Under the pieces are notes generated by a model. It saw only the letters and a program-made list of their open reading frames with translations, was not told the origin of the DNA and ran no database searches. Below, piece by piece: positions 1 to 10,139 of a stretch of DNA of 64,000 nt (its first letter is position 1; each line of letters begins with the position of its first letter). A program made the position numbers and the translations under genes. The stretch is from Micromonospora sp. MW-13 (GTDB lineage: Bacteria; Actinomycetota; Actinomycetes; Mycobacteriales; Micromonosporaceae): NCBI RefSeq assembly GCF_003434305.1, contig NZ_QKKX01000009.1, forward strand, positions 682,001 to 746,000, given 5' to 3'.

Positions 1-264
1 TGGTGGGAGAACCTGTTGCACAACCAGAGCGCGCTGCGCCTGAAGGGCCGGCTGCTGTTCGAACCGGGCGTGATGGTGACCAGCGTCCCGTGGCAGCTCG
101 CCTCCACCGCCGGCAAGAACCTCGACCGGCTGGACGCGACCCTGAGCCGGGGCCCCGCCCGGGGCCCCCGGGTCGCCCCGCGCAGCACCCTGCCGCCACC
201 GGTGGCGCCGGTGGTCCCGGCCCCGCCCGGCGAGAGCGGCCCGACCGAGGGGAGCCAGCGATGA
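1..264 (+). CDS. APC-family amino acid permease, C-terminal fragment (cut by window edge)
   Basis: Only the last 87 codons are present; the reading frame is open from base 1. The visible start (WWENLLHNQSALRLKGRLLF) resembles, from memory, the conserved cytoplasmic end of actinobacterial APC-superfamily permeases that sit beside a TRAM methyltransferase gene. A Pro/Ala/Gly-rich, probably disordered tail follows. The fragment has no clear transmembrane segment, so the family call rests on the tail sequence and on the neighbour. Its TGA overlaps the ATG of the next gene (ATGA), implying translational coupling. Substrate cannot be inferred. Confidence 0.6.
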   Translation, partial: WWENLLHNQSALRLKGRLLFEPGVMVTSVPWQLASTAGKNLDRLDATLSRGPARGPRVAPRSTLPPPVAPVVPAPPGESGPTEGSQR

Positions 265-1562
265 CCGCACCGGTGGACGACGGCGACGACCGGCGGGGCC
301 CGGGGGAGACCGGGCCGGCCGGTGGCGACCGGCGCGGGCTGGAGGAGGCCGAGCGGGTCGAGCTGACCGTCGACGCGGTCGCGCCCGGCGGGCACTGCGT
401 GGCCCGGGTGAACGGCCAGGTGGTGTTCGTCCGGCACGCGCTGCCCGGGGAGCGGGTGGTCGCCGAGGTGACCGAGGTGCACCGGGGGTTCGTCCGGGCC
501 GACGCGGTGACGGTGCTCGACGCCGCCCCGGAGCGGGTCGAGCCGCCCTGCCCGTACGCGCGGCCGGGCCGCTGCGGCGGCTGCGACCTCCAGCACGTCG
601 CGCCGCAGGCCCAGCTCGACTGGAAGACGGCGGTGGTACGCGAGCAGCTCAGCCGGCTCGCCGGACTCACCGACGCCGAGATCGACCGGCTCGGAGTCCG
701 GATCGCGGCGCTGCCCGGCGGGCCGCTCGGCTGGCGCTCCCGGGTCCGGTACGCGGTGGACGCCACCGGCCGGGCCGGGCTGCTCAAGCACCGCTCGCAC
801 GAGGTGGTGCCGGTCGACCGCTGCCTGATCGCCCATCCGGCGATCCAGGAGCTGCCGGTGCTCGCCCCGAGCGGGGCCCGCTGGCCGGCGGCGGACGCGG
901 TGGAGACGGTGGCCTCCACCGGCGGCGACGTCGCCGTCACCGCCCTGGCCGACGGCCTGCCCACGCCGGTCGACGGGCCGACGGCGGTGCGCGAGGTGGC
1001 CGCCGGCCGGGAGTGGACGCTGCCCGCGTCCGGCTTCTGGCAGGTGCACCCGGCGGCGGCGGACACCCTGGTCGACGCCGTGCTCGACCTGCTCGACCCG
1101 AGGCCGGGCGAGTCGGCCTGGGACCTGTACGGCGGGGCGGGGCTGTTCGCCGCCGCGCTGGCCGGCCGGGTCGGCCCGGACGCCCGGATCACCGTCGTCG
1201 AGTCCGCCGCGTCCGGCGTCGCCGCCGCCCGGGAGAACCTGCGGGACCTGCCCCAGGTCGAGGTGGTGGCGGCCCGGGTGGAGACCGCGCTGGCCCGCCG
1301 CCGGATCACCGGACCGGTGGACCTGGTGGTGCTGGACCCGCCGCGCACCGGGGCGGGCGCGCAGGTGGTGCGCGACGTGCTGGCCGCCGCCCCGCGCGCG
1401 GTGGCGTACGTGGCCTGCGACCCGGCCGCCTTCGCCCGGGACGTGCGCACGTTCGCCGGGGCCCGGTGGCGGCTGGCGGAGCTGCGGGGCTTCGACCTGT
1501 TCCCGATGACCCAGCACGTCGAGCTGGTCGGGCTGCTGCTGCCCCCGGCCGTCGGGAGGTAG
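261..1562 (+). CDS. TRAM-domain SAM-dependent RNA (uracil-5) methyltransferase, TrmA/RlmD family
   Basis: A protein of 433 aa predicted to methylate C5 of a uridine in rRNA or tRNA using SAM. A TRAM RNA-binding domain lies at about residues 31-88. Cys97, Cys105, Cys108 and Cys188 match the four iron-sulfur ligands of RlmD/RumA. SAM motif I (DLYGGAGLF) is at 288-296, and a DPPRTGAG motif at about 359-366 is followed by VACDPA with the nucleophile Cys386. Glu421 is the probable general base. The ATG at 261 was chosen because it overlaps the permease stop and leaves only a short disordered lead before TRAM; upstream in-frame sequence is permease in another frame. The exact target base is unknown. 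anmK follows after 5 bp. Confidence 0.88.
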   Translation: MTAPVDDGDDRRGPGETGPAGGDRRGLEEAERVELTVDAVAPGGHCVARVNGQVVFVRHALPGERVVAEVTEVHRGFVRADAVTVLDAAPERVEPPCPYARPGRCGGCDLQHVAPQAQLDWKTAVVREQLSRLAGLTDAEIDRLGVRIAALPGGPLGWRSRVRYAVDATGRAGLLKHRSHEVVPVDRCLIAHPAIQELPVLAPSGARWPAADAVETVASTGGDVAVTALADGLPTPVDGPTAVREVAAGREWTLPASGFWQVHPAAADTLVDAVLDLLDPRPGESAWDLYGGAGLFAAALAGRVGPDARITVVESAASGVAAARENLRDLPQVEVVAARVETALARRRITGPVDLVVLDPPRTGAGAQVVRDVLAAAPRAVAYVACDPAAFARDVRTFAGARWRLAELRGFDLFPMTQHVELVGLLLPPAVGR

Positions 1563-1567
1563 CGGCC

Positions 1568-2731
1568 GTGCGGATCGTCGGGCTGATGTCGGGGACGTCG
1601 TACGACGGGGTGGACGTGGCGGCGGTGGAGTTCGCCGCCGAGGGGGACACCCTGCGGTTGCGTCCGCTCGGGTTCGCCAGCGTGGACCACGACGACGGGC
1701 TGCGGGCGGAGATCGGGGCGCTGCTGCCGCCGAACCCGACCACGATCGAGGCGGTCTGCCGGCTGGACAACCGGCTCGGCGAGGTGTTCGCCGAGGCGGC
1801 GGCGCGCGGCGTGGAACTGGCCGGCGGACGGGTCGACGCGGTCGTCTCGCCCGGGCAGACCGTGTTCCACTGGGTCGACGGCGGCCGGGCCCGGGGAACC
1901 CTCCAGCTCGGCGCGCCGGCCCGGGTGGCGGCGCGGGTGGGCGTACCGGTGCTGTCGGACCTGCGGTCGGCGGACGTCGCGGCCGGCGGGCAGGGCGCGC
2001 CCCTGGTGCCGGCCTTCGACGCGCTGCTGCTGGGCGGCCGGGCCGGGCCGCCCCGGGCGGCGCTCAACCTGGGCGGCATCGCCAACCTCACCGTGGTCGC
2101 GCCGGGCGCCCCGGTCCTCGGGTACGACGTGGGCCCGGCCAACGCCCTGCTCGACGCGGCGGCCCGGCGGTTCCTCGGCCGCCCCTGCGACCTCGACGGG
2201 GCCCGGGCGGCGGCCGGCCGGGTGCATCAGCCCCTGCTGGAGCTGCTGCTCGCCGAGCCGTACTACGCCGCGCCGCCGCCCAAGTCCACCGGCAAGGAGT
2301 TGTTCCACGCCGGCTACCTGGACGACCGGCTGGCCGCGCTCGGCGAACCGGTGGCCGCCGACGACGTGCTGGCCACGCTGACCGAGCTGACCGCCCGGAC
2401 GGTGGCCGCCGAGTGCGACCGGCACGGGGTGGCCGAGGTGGTGGCCGCCGGGGGCGGGGTGCGCAATCCCACACTTCTGGGCCGGCTGGCCGCGCTCGGC
2501 GGGGGCCGGTGGCGGCTGCGGGCCAGCGACGAGCTGGGGGTGCCGGCCCAGGCCAGGGAGGCGTACGCGTTCGCCCTGCTCGGTTGGCTCTCCTGGCACG
2601 GCCTGCCAGGGGCGATCCCGTCGGTCACCGGGGCCCGGGAGGCCACCGTGCTGGGCTCCTGGACGCCGGCCGGACCGGCCCGCCGCGCGCCGCCGGCGGT
2701 GCCGCCCCGCCGGCTGGTGATCACGGGCTGA
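1568..2731 (+). CDS. anmK: Anhydro-N-acetylmuramic acid kinase
   Basis: 387 aa. AnmK opens the anhydro ring of 1,6-anhydro-MurNAc and phosphorylates it to MurNAc-6-phosphate during cell-wall recycling. The N-terminal phosphate loop [12 protein letters not shown] is typical, with Tyr where many homologues have Leu. [16 protein letters not shown], the [11 protein letters not shown] motif, PKSTGKELF and a C-terminal [10 protein letters not shown] follow in the family order. The length fits the 370-390 aa norm. GTG at 1568 puts the phosphate loop at residue 6, and all upstream frame sequence is antisense-like shadow. It begins 5 bp after the methyltransferase stop, so the two are probably cotranscribed. 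Confidence 0.95.
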   Translation: MRIVGLMSGTSYDGVDVAAVEFAAEGDTLRLRPLGFASVDHDDGLRAEIGALLPPNPTTIEAVCRLDNRLGEVFAEAAARGVELAGGRVDAVVSPGQTVFHWVDGGRARGTLQLGAPARVAARVGVPVLSDLRSADVAAGGQGAPLVPAFDALLLGGRAGPPRAALNLGGIANLTVVAPGAPVLGYDVGPANALLDAAARRFLGRPCDLDGARAAAGRVHQPLLELLLAEPYYAAPPPKSTGKELFHAGYLDDRLAALGEPVAADDVLATLTELTARTVAAECDRHGVAEVVAAGGGVRNPTLLGRLAALGGGRWRLRASDELGVPAQAREAYAFALLGWLSWHGLPGAIPSVTGAREATVLGSWTPAGPARRAPPAVPPRRLVITG

Positions 2732-2790
2732 CTGTCCCCCGGGTCAGGCGGGTGGTTGCCCGGCCAGGCTGCGGACTACCGGACGGCCGA

Positions 2791-2796
2791 TAGACT
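2791..2796 (+). promoter_or_regulatory. -10 element of a probable leaderless dxs promoter
   Basis: TAGACT lies 8 nt before the dxs ATG at 2805 and no purine-rich Shine-Dalgarno stretch precedes that ATG. A transcript starting 6-8 nt after the hexamer would begin at or next to the start codon. No convincing -35 is seen. Start-site mapping would settle it. Confidence 0.5.
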
Positions 2797-2804
2797 CTTC
2801 GCTC

Positions 2805-4760
2805 ATGAGCGTTGAAGAGGACACGGCCATCCACGGCCGGCTGCTGGGCACGGTGCGGGGTCCGCAGGACGTGAAGCGGATGACCGCCGAGCAGCTGGAC
2901 ATCCTCGCCGCCGAGATCCGCGACTTCCTGATCGCCAAGGTCTCCCGCACCGGTGGGCACGTCGGGCCCAACCTGGGCGTGGTGGAGCTGACCCTGGCGA
3001 TGCACCGGGTCTTCGACTCCCCCCGGGACCGGCTCCTGTTCGACACCGGCCACCAGGCGTACGTGCACAAGATCCTCACCGGCCGGCAGGACGGCTTCGA
3101 CCGGCTGCGCCAGCGCGGCGGCCTCTCCGGCTACCCGAGCCAGGCCGAGAGCGAGCACGACCTGGTCGAGAACTCGCACGCCTCCACCGCCCTGTCCTAC
3201 GCCGACGGCCTGGCCAAGGCGTACGCGCTGCGCGGCGAGCAGCGCAGCGTGGTCGCCGTGGTCGGCGACGGCGCGCTGACCGGGGGCATGTGCTGGGAGG
3301 CGCTGAACAACATCGCCACCGCCGGCAACTCGCTGGTGATCGTGGTCAACGACAACGGCCGCTCCTACTCGCCGACGATCGGCGGCCTGGCCGACCACCT
3401 CTCCTCGCTGCGGCTCAACCCCGGCTACGAGAAGATCCTCGACACCGTCAAGGACGCCCTCGGCTCGACCCCGCTGGTCGGCCGGCCGATGTACGAGGTG
3501 CTGCACGCGGTCAAGAAGGGCATCAAGGACGCGGTCGCCCCGCAGGCGATGTTCGAGGACCTGGGCATCAAGTACGTCGGCCCGGTCGACGGCCACGACC
3601 TGGAGGCGGTCGAGTCCGCGCTGCGGGCCGCGAAGAACTTCGGCGGCCCGGTGATCGTGCACGCGGTGACCCGGAAGGGCTACGGCTACCGCCCGGCCGA
3701 GGAGGACGAGGCGGACTGCCTGCACGGCCCTGGCGGCGCGTTCGACGTGGAGACCGGCAAGCTGGTCGCCGCCCCCTCGGTGAAGTGGACCCACGTCTTC
3801 GCCGACGAGCTGGTCGCGATCGCCGACTCCCGGCCCGACGTGGTGGGCATCACCGCCGCGATGGCCGAGCCCACCGGCATCGCCAAGCTGGCCCGCAAGC
3901 ACCCCGGGCGGGTGTACGACGTCGGCATCGCCGAGCAGCACGCCGTCACCTCGGCCGCCGGGCTGGCGCTCGGCGGGCTGCACCCGGTGGTGGCGGTCTA
4001 CGCGACCTTCCTCAACCGGGCCTTCGACCAGGTCCTGCTGGACGTGGCGATGCACAAGCTGCCGGTGACGTTCGTGCTGGACCGGGCCGGGATCACCGGC
4101 CCGGACGGGCCGAGCCACTACGGCATGTGGGACATGTCCGTCTTCGGCGTGGTGCCGGGCCTGCGTATCGCCGCGCCCCGGGACGCCGCCAGCCTGCGCG
4201 AGGAGCTGCGCGAGGCGGTCGCCGTGGACGACGGCCCGACCATCGTCCGGTTCCCGACCGGCACCGTCGCCGCCGACCTGCCGGCCGTGCGCCGGGTCGG
4301 CCCGGTCGACGTGCTGACCGAGTCGGCCCGCGTCGACGTGCTGCTGGTCGCGGTGGGCTCCTTCGGCCAGCTCGGCATGGAGGTCGCCGCCCGGGTCGCC
4401 GAGCAGGGCTACGGGGTGACCGTGGTCGACCCGCGCTGGGTCCGCCCGGTCCCGGCCGAGCTGGTCGAGCTGGCCGCCGCCCACCGCCTCGTCGTCACCG
4501 TCGAGGACGGCGTCCGGGTCGGTGGGGTCGGCGACGCCCTCGCCCAGGCGATGCGGGACGCCGACGTCCGGGTGCCGCTGCGCGACCTGGGCGTGCCGGC
4601 CGACTGGCACCCGCACGGCACCCGCGCACAGATCCTCGCCGACCTGGGTCTCACCGCCCAGGACGTGGCCCGGGACGTCACCGGGTGGATCTCCCGCCTG
4701 GACGCCCAGCAGGACGAGCCGGTGAGCCTGCCGGCCGGCGGGAGCGGCGCGCACAACTGA
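2805..4760 (+). CDS. dxs: 1-deoxy-D-xylulose-5-phosphate synthase
   Basis: 651 aa. It condenses pyruvate and glyceraldehyde-3-phosphate, with thiamine diphosphate, in the first step of the MEP isoprenoid pathway. The N-terminal TPP domain has GHVGPNLG (His51) and GDGALTGG with GDG at 154-156, followed by the Mg-binding VNDNG. The transketolase-like pyrimidine domain carries [12 protein letters not shown] with the catalytic Glu. The C-terminal domain holds [11 protein letters not shown]. Length and order are normal. The ATG at 2805 gives the usual N-terminus and follows a leaderless-type -10. The gene is probably transcribed on its own and ends at a long imperfect inverted repeat facing a convergent gene. 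Confidence 0.97.
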   Translation: MSVEEDTAIHGRLLGTVRGPQDVKRMTAEQLDILAAEIRDFLIAKVSRTGGHVGPNLGVVELTLAMHRVFDSPRDRLLFDTGHQAYVHKILTGRQDGFDRLRQRGGLSGYPSQAESEHDLVENSHASTALSYADGLAKAYALRGEQRSVVAVVGDGALTGGMCWEALNNIATAGNSLVIVVNDNGRSYSPTIGGLADHLSSLRLNPGYEKILDTVKDALGSTPLVGRPMYEVLHAVKKGIKDAVAPQAMFEDLGIKYVGPVDGHDLEAVESALRAAKNFGGPVIVHAVTRKGYGYRPAEEDEADCLHGPGGAFDVETGKLVAAPSVKWTHVFADELVAIADSRPDVVGITAAMAEPTGIAKLARKHPGRVYDVGIAEQHAVTSAAGLALGGLHPVVAVYATFLNRAFDQVLLDVAMHKLPVTFVLDRAGITGPDGPSHYGMWDMSVFGVVPGLRIAAPRDAASLREELREAVAVDDGPTIVRFPTGTVAADLPAVRRVGPVDVLTESARVDVLLVAVGSFGQLGMEVAARVAEQGYGVTVVDPRWVRPVPAELVELAAAHRLVVTVEDGVRVGGVGDALAQAMRDADVRVPLRDLGVPADWHPHGTRAQILADLGLTAQDVARDVTGWISRLDAQQDEPVSLPAGGSGAHN

Positions 4761-4776
4761 TCCGACCGTCCCGGTT

Positions 4777-4850
4777 GATCAACTCGGTGTGCGGCATGTT
4801 GCGGTCCCCCTGTGCTGGGATGCCCCGATGTGCCGCACACCGATTCGATC
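4777..4850. terminator. Long inverted repeat between convergent genes, probable two-way terminator
   Basis: Arms at 4777-4796 and 4831-4850 are 20 bp long with two mismatches and enclose a 34-nt loop. Each arm begins or ends with GATC. The element lies between the stop of dxs and the stop of the convergent lipoprotein gene, so it could terminate both. There is no T run, as is common for actinobacterial terminators. Confidence 0.6.
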
Positions 4851-4883
4851 AAGCCGACGACCGGCGAGGGGGACGGGCCGGGA

Positions 4884-6077
4884 TCAGCGACCGCCGACCG
4901 AGCGGTAGTAGGTCTTCTCCGCGCCGGCCAGGCTGAAGGTGGCCTTGCTCACCGGCTGCGGCACCACCACCAGCCCGGGCCGGTCGACCAGCCGGGGGGT
5001 GCCCGGCGGCACCGACAGCGAGCTGTACCGGCTGGACCGCCAGCTCAGCACCACCAGCGGCTGCCCCGGCACGGGCAGCACGTAGGTCTGCAACGTGTTG
5101 GCCCGGTCGGCCGGCGAGACCACCGGGTCGCCGCCGTCGGCCGGCCGGTACACCACCGCGGTCATGGTGCCCGCGTCGGTCTCCCAGCTCAGTTGCTCCA
5201 GGTCGGCCGGGTCGCCCCCGCCCAGTGCCACCTCGCCCAGCGCCCGGACGCTCAGCTTCGCCATCGGCCAGGACTCGGGCACGGAGCGGGGCGCGTCCCG
5301 GTCGCCGATCCGGCGGGGGACGCTGCCGAATGGGCCCTGCTCGTCGGCGAGCACGCAGGTGTCCAGGCCGTCCAGCGCCCGCCGACCCGAGCCGGTCTCG
5401 TCCCGGACCAGGGGGTACCGCGGGTCCGTGGTGGCCGTGCCGAGGTCGAGCAGGCGGTCGGCGGCCCGGCCGCGCGGCAGCGACCGGGTGGCCCGCAGCG
5501 TCGCGGTCAGCGCCACGGCCCGGCAGGCCGGCACGTCCACCGGGTCGGTCAGCCCGTCCCGGCTGGCCAGGGCCCGGCCCTTGGGGCCGAGCAGCCGCTC
5601 CACCCGGCCGGAGAGCAGGTACCGGCGCCCGTCGCCGGTCTGCACCGGCAGCACGTCGGAGTAGACGAGGTAGCCGGGCTCGGTGTACTCGCTGGCCCGG
5701 TCGACCACGTACCGGTCGCCGTCGCGGGTGAGCTGGAGCAGCCAGGAGGCGCTCTCCCCGGGGACGTCGGCGGCCACCAGGGCCAGCGGGGCGCCGTCCA
5801 CCTCACCGGACCACAGGATCCCGGACGAGGGCAGGTGCGCGCGGTCGTCGGCCGGCGTACGCCAGGCCCGGACCGCCTCGGTGACCGCCGCCGTCGCGGT
5901 GCTGTCGCCGGCCAACCGCCCCCGCGCGGGCCACACCCGCAGCGTCCCGTCCAGGCTGTCGTAGCCGACGGGAAGGACGTCCGGCTTCCGGTCGGCCACC
6001 GGCCCACAGGCGGCGGCGGTCAGCAGCACGGTGAGCAGTGCGGTGGCCGTCATGCCGCGCCGGCGGACTGAAGCCAC
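4884..6077 (-). CDS. Putative secreted lipoprotein of unknown function
   Basis: 397 aa. A short basic start, a hydrophobic stretch and LLTAAACG resemble a lipobox, with the modified Cys at about residue 24, so the protein is probably anchored outside the membrane. The remainder is a soluble domain with no motif I recognise. It has five Cys residues after the lipobox region or within it, and several Trp-rich strands. GTG at 6077 has a G-rich ribosome-binding stretch about 7 nt upstream; an internal ATG at 6053 would also keep the signal. A TACCAT hexamer at 6122-6127 on this strand is a possible -10. It faces dxs and shares its terminator. No function is assigned. Confidence 0.75.
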   Translation of the reverse strand: MASVRRRGMTATALLTVLLTAAACGPVADRKPDVLPVGYDSLDGTLRVWPARGRLAGDSTATAAVTEAVRAWRTPADDRAHLPSSGILWSGEVDGAPLALVAADVPGESASWLLQLTRDGDRYVVDRASEYTEPGYLVYSDVLPVQTGDGRRYLLSGRVERLLGPKGRALASRDGLTDPVDVPACRAVALTATLRATRSLPRGRAADRLLDLGTATTDPRYPLVRDETGSGRRALDGLDTCVLADEQGPFGSVPRRIGDRDAPRSVPESWPMAKLSVRALGEVALGGGDPADLEQLSWETDAGTMTAVVYRPADGGDPVVSPADRANTLQTYVLPVPGQPLVVLSWRSSRYSSLSVPPGTPRLVDRPGLVVVPQPVSKATFSLAGAEKTYYRSVGGR

Positions 6078-6234
6078 CTGTACGCCCCCGATCGCGTCGT
6101 CCGGTCGTGTTCGCGCCCCACATGGTACGAGACGTCCGGACCGCGCGGACCGGCACCTCGCACCGTCCCGTGAGCTGCGGCGGGACCGACCACATAGGAC
6201 CGCCCGGTGATTTCAGGGCTTTCGCCGGCTCCGG

Positions 6235-6240
6235 TAGACT
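6235..6240 (+). promoter_or_regulatory. -10 element of a probable leaderless promoter for the first GT-C-like gene
   Basis: TAGACT, identical to the dxs hexamer, lies 9 nt before the GTG at 6250. TTCAGG at 6212-6217 is at -35 distance (17 nt). No Shine-Dalgarno sequence is visible. Confidence 0.5.
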
Positions 6241-6249
6241 CCGCCGACT

Positions 6250-8298
6250 GTGACCCCTGCCGAGCCCCGTGGAGAATTCCCCCCGGTTCCCGACGCTCCC
6301 GTGGGGCCCGCCGCCCGGACGACGGTGGCGACCGCCGAGCGGCCCGCGGCCACGGAGGCACCGACCCTCGCCCCGGCCCCCGCCGCTGAGGCCCCCCCGG
6401 CTGCCGCCGCTGTCGCCGCTCCGGCCGTCGCGGAGCCGGCCCCCGCCGACGCCCCGGCCACGCCGGCCCCGGCTGCCGACGCCGTCCCGCCCTCCGCCGG
6501 GCCCGCGGAAGTGTCCCGGAGCGCGGCGGAGCCGGGCGGGGCCCGTAGGCGGCGCTGGCGGTGGACCACCCGGCGGCGGGACCTCGCCGTGTACGGCCTC
6601 TTCCTGCTCGCCGCGCTCTGGGTGACCAGCCGGATCTGGGTCGACCCGGCGGGCCGGGTCGCGTCGCTGTACAGCAGCGACCCGGCGCAGGTGCAGTTCT
6701 TCCTGGCCCACAGCGTGCGGGTGGTGCTGCACGGGGAGTTCCCGTTCTACACCGACCAGTTCAACTTCCCCGACGGGGTCAACCTGATGGCCAACACGGC
6801 CATCCTGGCGCTCGGCATCCCGATGGTGCCGGTGACCCTGCTCTTCGGGCCGGCGGTGTCCTTCGTGGTGCTGGTCACCCTCGGCCTGGCCGGCACCGCC
6901 GCCGCCTGGTACCGGGTGCTCTCCCGGCACGTGGTGCGCACCCCGCTGGCCGCCGCCGTCGGCGGCTGGTTCTGCGGCTTCTCCCCGGCGATGCTCTCGC
7001 ACGCCAGCTGGCACCCGAACATCATCAGTCAGTTCCTGCTGCCGTTCATCGTCTGGCGGGTGCTGGTGATCACCCGGTCGCGCCGGCCGGTCCGGGACGG
7101 GGCGCTGCTGGCCCTGCTGGTGACCGTGCAGGCGTTCATCAACGAGGAGATCCTGCTCTTCACCGCGCTGGCCTGCGGGGTGTTCCTGATCGCCGTGCTG
7201 GCGCAGCGGCCCGCGTTGTGGTCGGCGGCGTGGCGACCGCTGGGCGTCGCGGTGGCGGTGTGCGCCGGGCTGGCCGGGGCGCTGCTGGCGTACCCGCTCT
7301 ACGTGCAGTTCGCCGGGCCGATGGCGTACCACGGGCTCAGCGACGCGGTCCGGGACTACGGCAACGACATCGCGGCCTTCTTCGCCCCGGGCTCGCCCAC
7401 CCTCGGCGGCAACGAGCGGGCCAACATCAACCTGGCCCCGAACTACTCGGAGGAGAACGCCTTCTTCGGCTGGAGCCTCGCGCTGCTGTCCGTCGGCATC
7501 GTGCTCTGGCTGCGCCGCGAGCCGGTGGTCCGGGCGCTCGCCGCGACCGGGGCGTTCTTCGCGGTGCTCTCCCTCGGCGAGCGGGTCTCCTGGTGGGACC
7601 GGGAGCTGTTCACCGGCCCGTGGGAGCTGCTGGTGCGGGTGCCGCTGCTGGACGCGGTGGTGCCGACCCGGTTCGGGATGATCACCACGGTGGTGATCGG
7701 CGTGCTGCTGGCGCTCGCCGTCGAGCGGATCTGGTCGTTGCGGCCGGCCGAGGCCCGCACCGTGCGCACCCTCGGTGTCGGCGCGCTGGCGCTGGCGCTG
7801 CTGCCGATCGCGCCGATGCCGCTGGCGGTCACCTCGCGCCCGCCGGTGCCGGAGTTCATCACCGCCGACCGGTGGCGCGAGTACGTCGGGGCGGACCAGA
7901 CCCTGGTGCCGATCCCGGTGCCCAGCATGGGCAACACCCACGGGATGCGCTGGGCCGCGTCCACCAACCTCGACTTCAAGATCCCCGGCGGCTACTTCCT
8001 CTCCCCGCGCAACGGCAACACCGGCGACCCGGGGCGCTTCGGCGGCCGGCCCAGCGGGGTCGGCAAGCTGCTGGAGGAGGTGGCCACCACCGGTCGGACG
8101 CCGAAGCTGGACGACCGGCAGCGCCGCCGCTCCCTCGACGAGCTGCGGCACTGGCGGGCCGCCGTCCTGGTGCTGCCGGTGCGCCAGCACAACGCCGAGC
8201 CGCTGCGGCGTACCGTCGAGGAGTTGGTCGGCCCCGGCCGCCGTGAGCTGGACGTGTGGGTCTGGGACGTCCGGGCGCTGACCGACCCGCCGGCCTGA
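6250..8298 (+). CDS. Polytopic membrane protein, GT-C-glycosyltransferase-like (paralogue 1 of 3)
   Basis: 682 aa. Residues 1-95 are an Ala/Pro-rich disordered lead ending in a basic patch. About ten hydrophobic segments follow, then a soluble C-terminal domain. The first external loop carries an acidic site (SSDPAQVQFF) and FPDGVNLMANTA; later come INEEILL, SEENAFFGW, VPTRFGMI and a tail with PGGYFLSP, ELRHWRAAVLV and VWDVRAL. The same ordered motifs recur in the genes at 8298 and 10849. The topology with an early acidic loop resembles GT-C enzymes that use lipid-linked sugars, but this is inference only. GTG 6250 was chosen from the leaderless -10. Its stop overlaps the next start (TGATG). 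Confidence 0.7.
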   Translation: MTPAEPRGEFPPVPDAPVGPAARTTVATAERPAATEAPTLAPAPAAEAPPAAAAVAAPAVAEPAPADAPATPAPAADAVPPSAGPAEVSRSAAEPGGARRRRWRWTTRRRDLAVYGLFLLAALWVTSRIWVDPAGRVASLYSSDPAQVQFFLAHSVRVVLHGEFPFYTDQFNFPDGVNLMANTAILALGIPMVPVTLLFGPAVSFVVLVTLGLAGTAAAWYRVLSRHVVRTPLAAAVGGWFCGFSPAMLSHASWHPNIISQFLLPFIVWRVLVITRSRRPVRDGALLALLVTVQAFINEEILLFTALACGVFLIAVLAQRPALWSAAWRPLGVAVAVCAGLAGALLAYPLYVQFAGPMAYHGLSDAVRDYGNDIAAFFAPGSPTLGGNERANINLAPNYSEENAFFGWSLALLSVGIVLWLRREPVVRALAATGAFFAVLSLGERVSWWDRELFTGPWELLVRVPLLDAVVPTRFGMITTVVIGVLLALAVERIWSLRPAEARTVRTLGVGALALALLPIAPMPLAVTSRPPVPEFITADRWREYVGADQTLVPIPVPSMGNTHGMRWAASTNLDFKIPGGYFLSPRNGNTGDPGRFGGRPSGVGKLLEEVATTGRTPKLDDRQRRRSLDELRHWRAAVLVLPVRQHNAEPLRRTVEELVGPGRRELDVWVWDVRALTDPPA

Positions 8299-10139
8299 TG
8301 GCAGCCCCGGCCGCGCCCGTCTCCCGCGGTCCCGCACCGGAGCCGGGCCCGGCGTCCGGCCGGGCGCCGGCGGACGCGCGGCCGGCCCGCCGGCGGTGGC
8401 GGCCGCGCGGCGTGGACGTCGCGGTGGTCGCCGGCTACCTGGGCCTGGCCGTGCTGCTCACCGGCGGGCAGTGGGGACGCCCCGACCGGCTGTTCCACCA
8501 GGACAACGACCAGATGCTGTTCGAGTGGATGCTGGCCCGGGCGGCCCGCGCGGTCACCGGCCCGGAGAACCCGTTGCACAGCACGGCCCTGAACGCGCCG
8601 GACGGGGTCAACCTGATGGCCAACACCTCGGTGCTCGGGCTGGGCGTGCCGTTGACCCCGGTGACGCTGCTGTTCGGCACCCAGCCGGCGTTCCTGGTGG
8701 CGGTGGTCGCCTGCCTCGCCGGCACGGCCACCGCCTGGTACGCGCTGCTGGCCCGCCGGCTCGTCGGCTCCCGGGTCGCCGCCGCCGTCGGCGGCCTGGT
8801 CTGCGGCTTCGCCCCCGGCATGGTGGCCCAGGCCGGGGCCCACCTGCACATGGCCGCCCAGTTCCTGGTGCCGCCGATCCTGGCGCTGGTGTTCCGGCCG
8901 ACCGTCGGCCGGGTCGGCCGGCGCGGGGTGGCGCTCGGGCTGCTGGTGGCGTACCAGGTCTTCCTCGGCGAGGAGGTGCTGGTGTTCCTGGCGCTCGCCG
9001 CCGGCGTGCTGGCGCTCGCGTACGGTCTCGCCGACCGGGCGGCGGCCCGCCGGCTGGCGCCCGCGCTGCTCGGCCGGATCGGGGTGGGGGCGCTGGTGGC
9101 GGGGGCGCTGCTGGCGTACCCGCTGTGGTTCCAGTTCGCCGGGCCGGGCCACTACCGGGGGATGCCGTTCGACGCGCCGGGGTTCCGGCTCGACGCCGCC
9201 TCCTTCACCGCCTCCGCCCGGCAGACGGTGCTCGGCGACGACCGCCTGCCCGGGCTGCTGGCCCCGAACCCGACCGAGGAGAACTCGTTCTTCGGGCCGG
9301 GCCTGCTGGTGCTCGCCGTGGTGATCGTGGTCTGGCTGTGGCGTCGCCCGCTGGTCCGGGCGCTGGCCGTGGTCGGCACGCTCGCCGCGCTGCTCTCCCT
9401 CGGCACCACCGTCCTGGTGGACGGGGCGTCGACCGGGCTGCCCGGGCCGTACCGGCTCGTCGCCGGGGTGCCGCTGCTCGACCTGGTGGTGCCGGCCCGG
9501 TTCGCGCTGGTCTGCGTACCGGTGCTGGGGGTGCTGGTCGCCCTCTCCCTGGACCGGCTCCGGTCGGCCGCCGCCCCCGGCGGCGACGGACCGGCCGGCG
9601 GGCCAGCGGTGCCGGTGCGGCTGCTGTGGGGTGGTGCGGTGGCCGCCGCGCTGCTCCCGCTCGCGCCCACCCCCATCCGCACCGTGCCGGCGTGGCCGGT
9701 GCCGGCCTTCGTGGCCGACGGCGGCTGGCGGGCGTACGTGCCGGCCGGCCGGACGCTGGTGCCCGTGCCGCCGGTGACCGGGGCCGGGGTCAGCCCGGCG
9801 ACGTTCTGGTCGGCCCGGACCCGGCTGGCGTTCACCGCGCCGGGCGGCTACTTCATCGGCCCGCGCGCCGCCGACGACCCGACCGCCCGCTGGGGCGCCC
9901 CGGACCGCCCGACGGCCCTGCTGCTGCGCCGGGTGGCCGAGACCGGCCAGGTCCCGGTGCTGACCGACGCGGACCGCCGGCAGGCGGCGGTGGACCTGCG
10001 GCACTGGCGGGCCGCCGTGCTGGTGCAGGGCGGGCTGCGCCGGGGCGACCCGGTCCGGCGCACCGTCGACCAGCTCGTCGGCCCCGGCCGCGAGATCGAC
10101 GGAGCCTGGGTCTGGGACGTTCGCGGCCTGGTCGGCTGA
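8298..10139 (+). CDS. Polytopic membrane protein, GT-C-glycosyltransferase-like (paralogue 2 of 3)
   Basis: 613 aa. It is collinear with its upstream neighbour: a short Pro/Ala lead, an early loop with HQDNDQMLFEW, then APDGVNLMANTS, GLGVPLTPVTLLFG, LGEEVLVF, TEENSFFG, VPARFALV, a soluble tail with PAGRTLVPVP, PGGYFIGP, DLRHWRAAVLV and VWDVRGLVG. The proteins must be recent or structurally constrained paralogues. The ATG at 8298 overlaps the preceding TGA by one base, so expression is coupled to paralogue 1. Function is unknown. GT-C-like transfer from a polyprenyl carrier to a cell-wall or protein acceptor is possible but unproven. The ORF-wide hydrophobicity excludes a soluble enzyme. Confidence 0.7.
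   Translation: MAAPAAPVSRGPAPEPGPASGRAPADARPARRRWRPRGVDVAVVAGYLGLAVLLTGGQWGRPDRLFHQDNDQMLFEWMLARAARAVTGPENPLHSTALNAPDGVNLMANTSVLGLGVPLTPVTLLFGTQPAFLVAVVACLAGTATAWYALLARRLVGSRVAAAVGGLVCGFAPGMVAQAGAHLHMAAQFLVPPILALVFRPTVGRVGRRGVALGLLVAYQVFLGEEVLVFLALAAGVLALAYGLADRAAARRLAPALLGRIGVGALVAGALLAYPLWFQFAGPGHYRGMPFDAPGFRLDAASFTASARQTVLGDDRLPGLLAPNPTEENSFFGPGLLVLAVVIVVWLWRRPLVRALAVVGTLAALLSLGTTVLVDGASTGLPGPYRLVAGVPLLDLVVPARFALVCVPVLGVLVALSLDRLRSAAAPGGDGPAGGPAVPVRLLWGGAVAAALLPLAPTPIRTVPAWPVPAFVADGGWRAYVPAGRTLVPVPPVTGAGVSPATFWSARTRLAFTAPGGYFIGPRAADDPTARWGAPDRPTALLLRRVAETGQVPVLTDADRRQAAVDLRHWRAAVLVQGGLRRGDPVRRTVDQLVGPGREIDGAWVWDVRGLVG

Noticed and set aside
5803..8337. Long antisense frames rich in Arg, Gly, His and Pro (844 codons and similar)
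   Set aside because: Typical antisense shadows of GC-rich genes; composition is unnatural and a convincing gene lies on the other strand.
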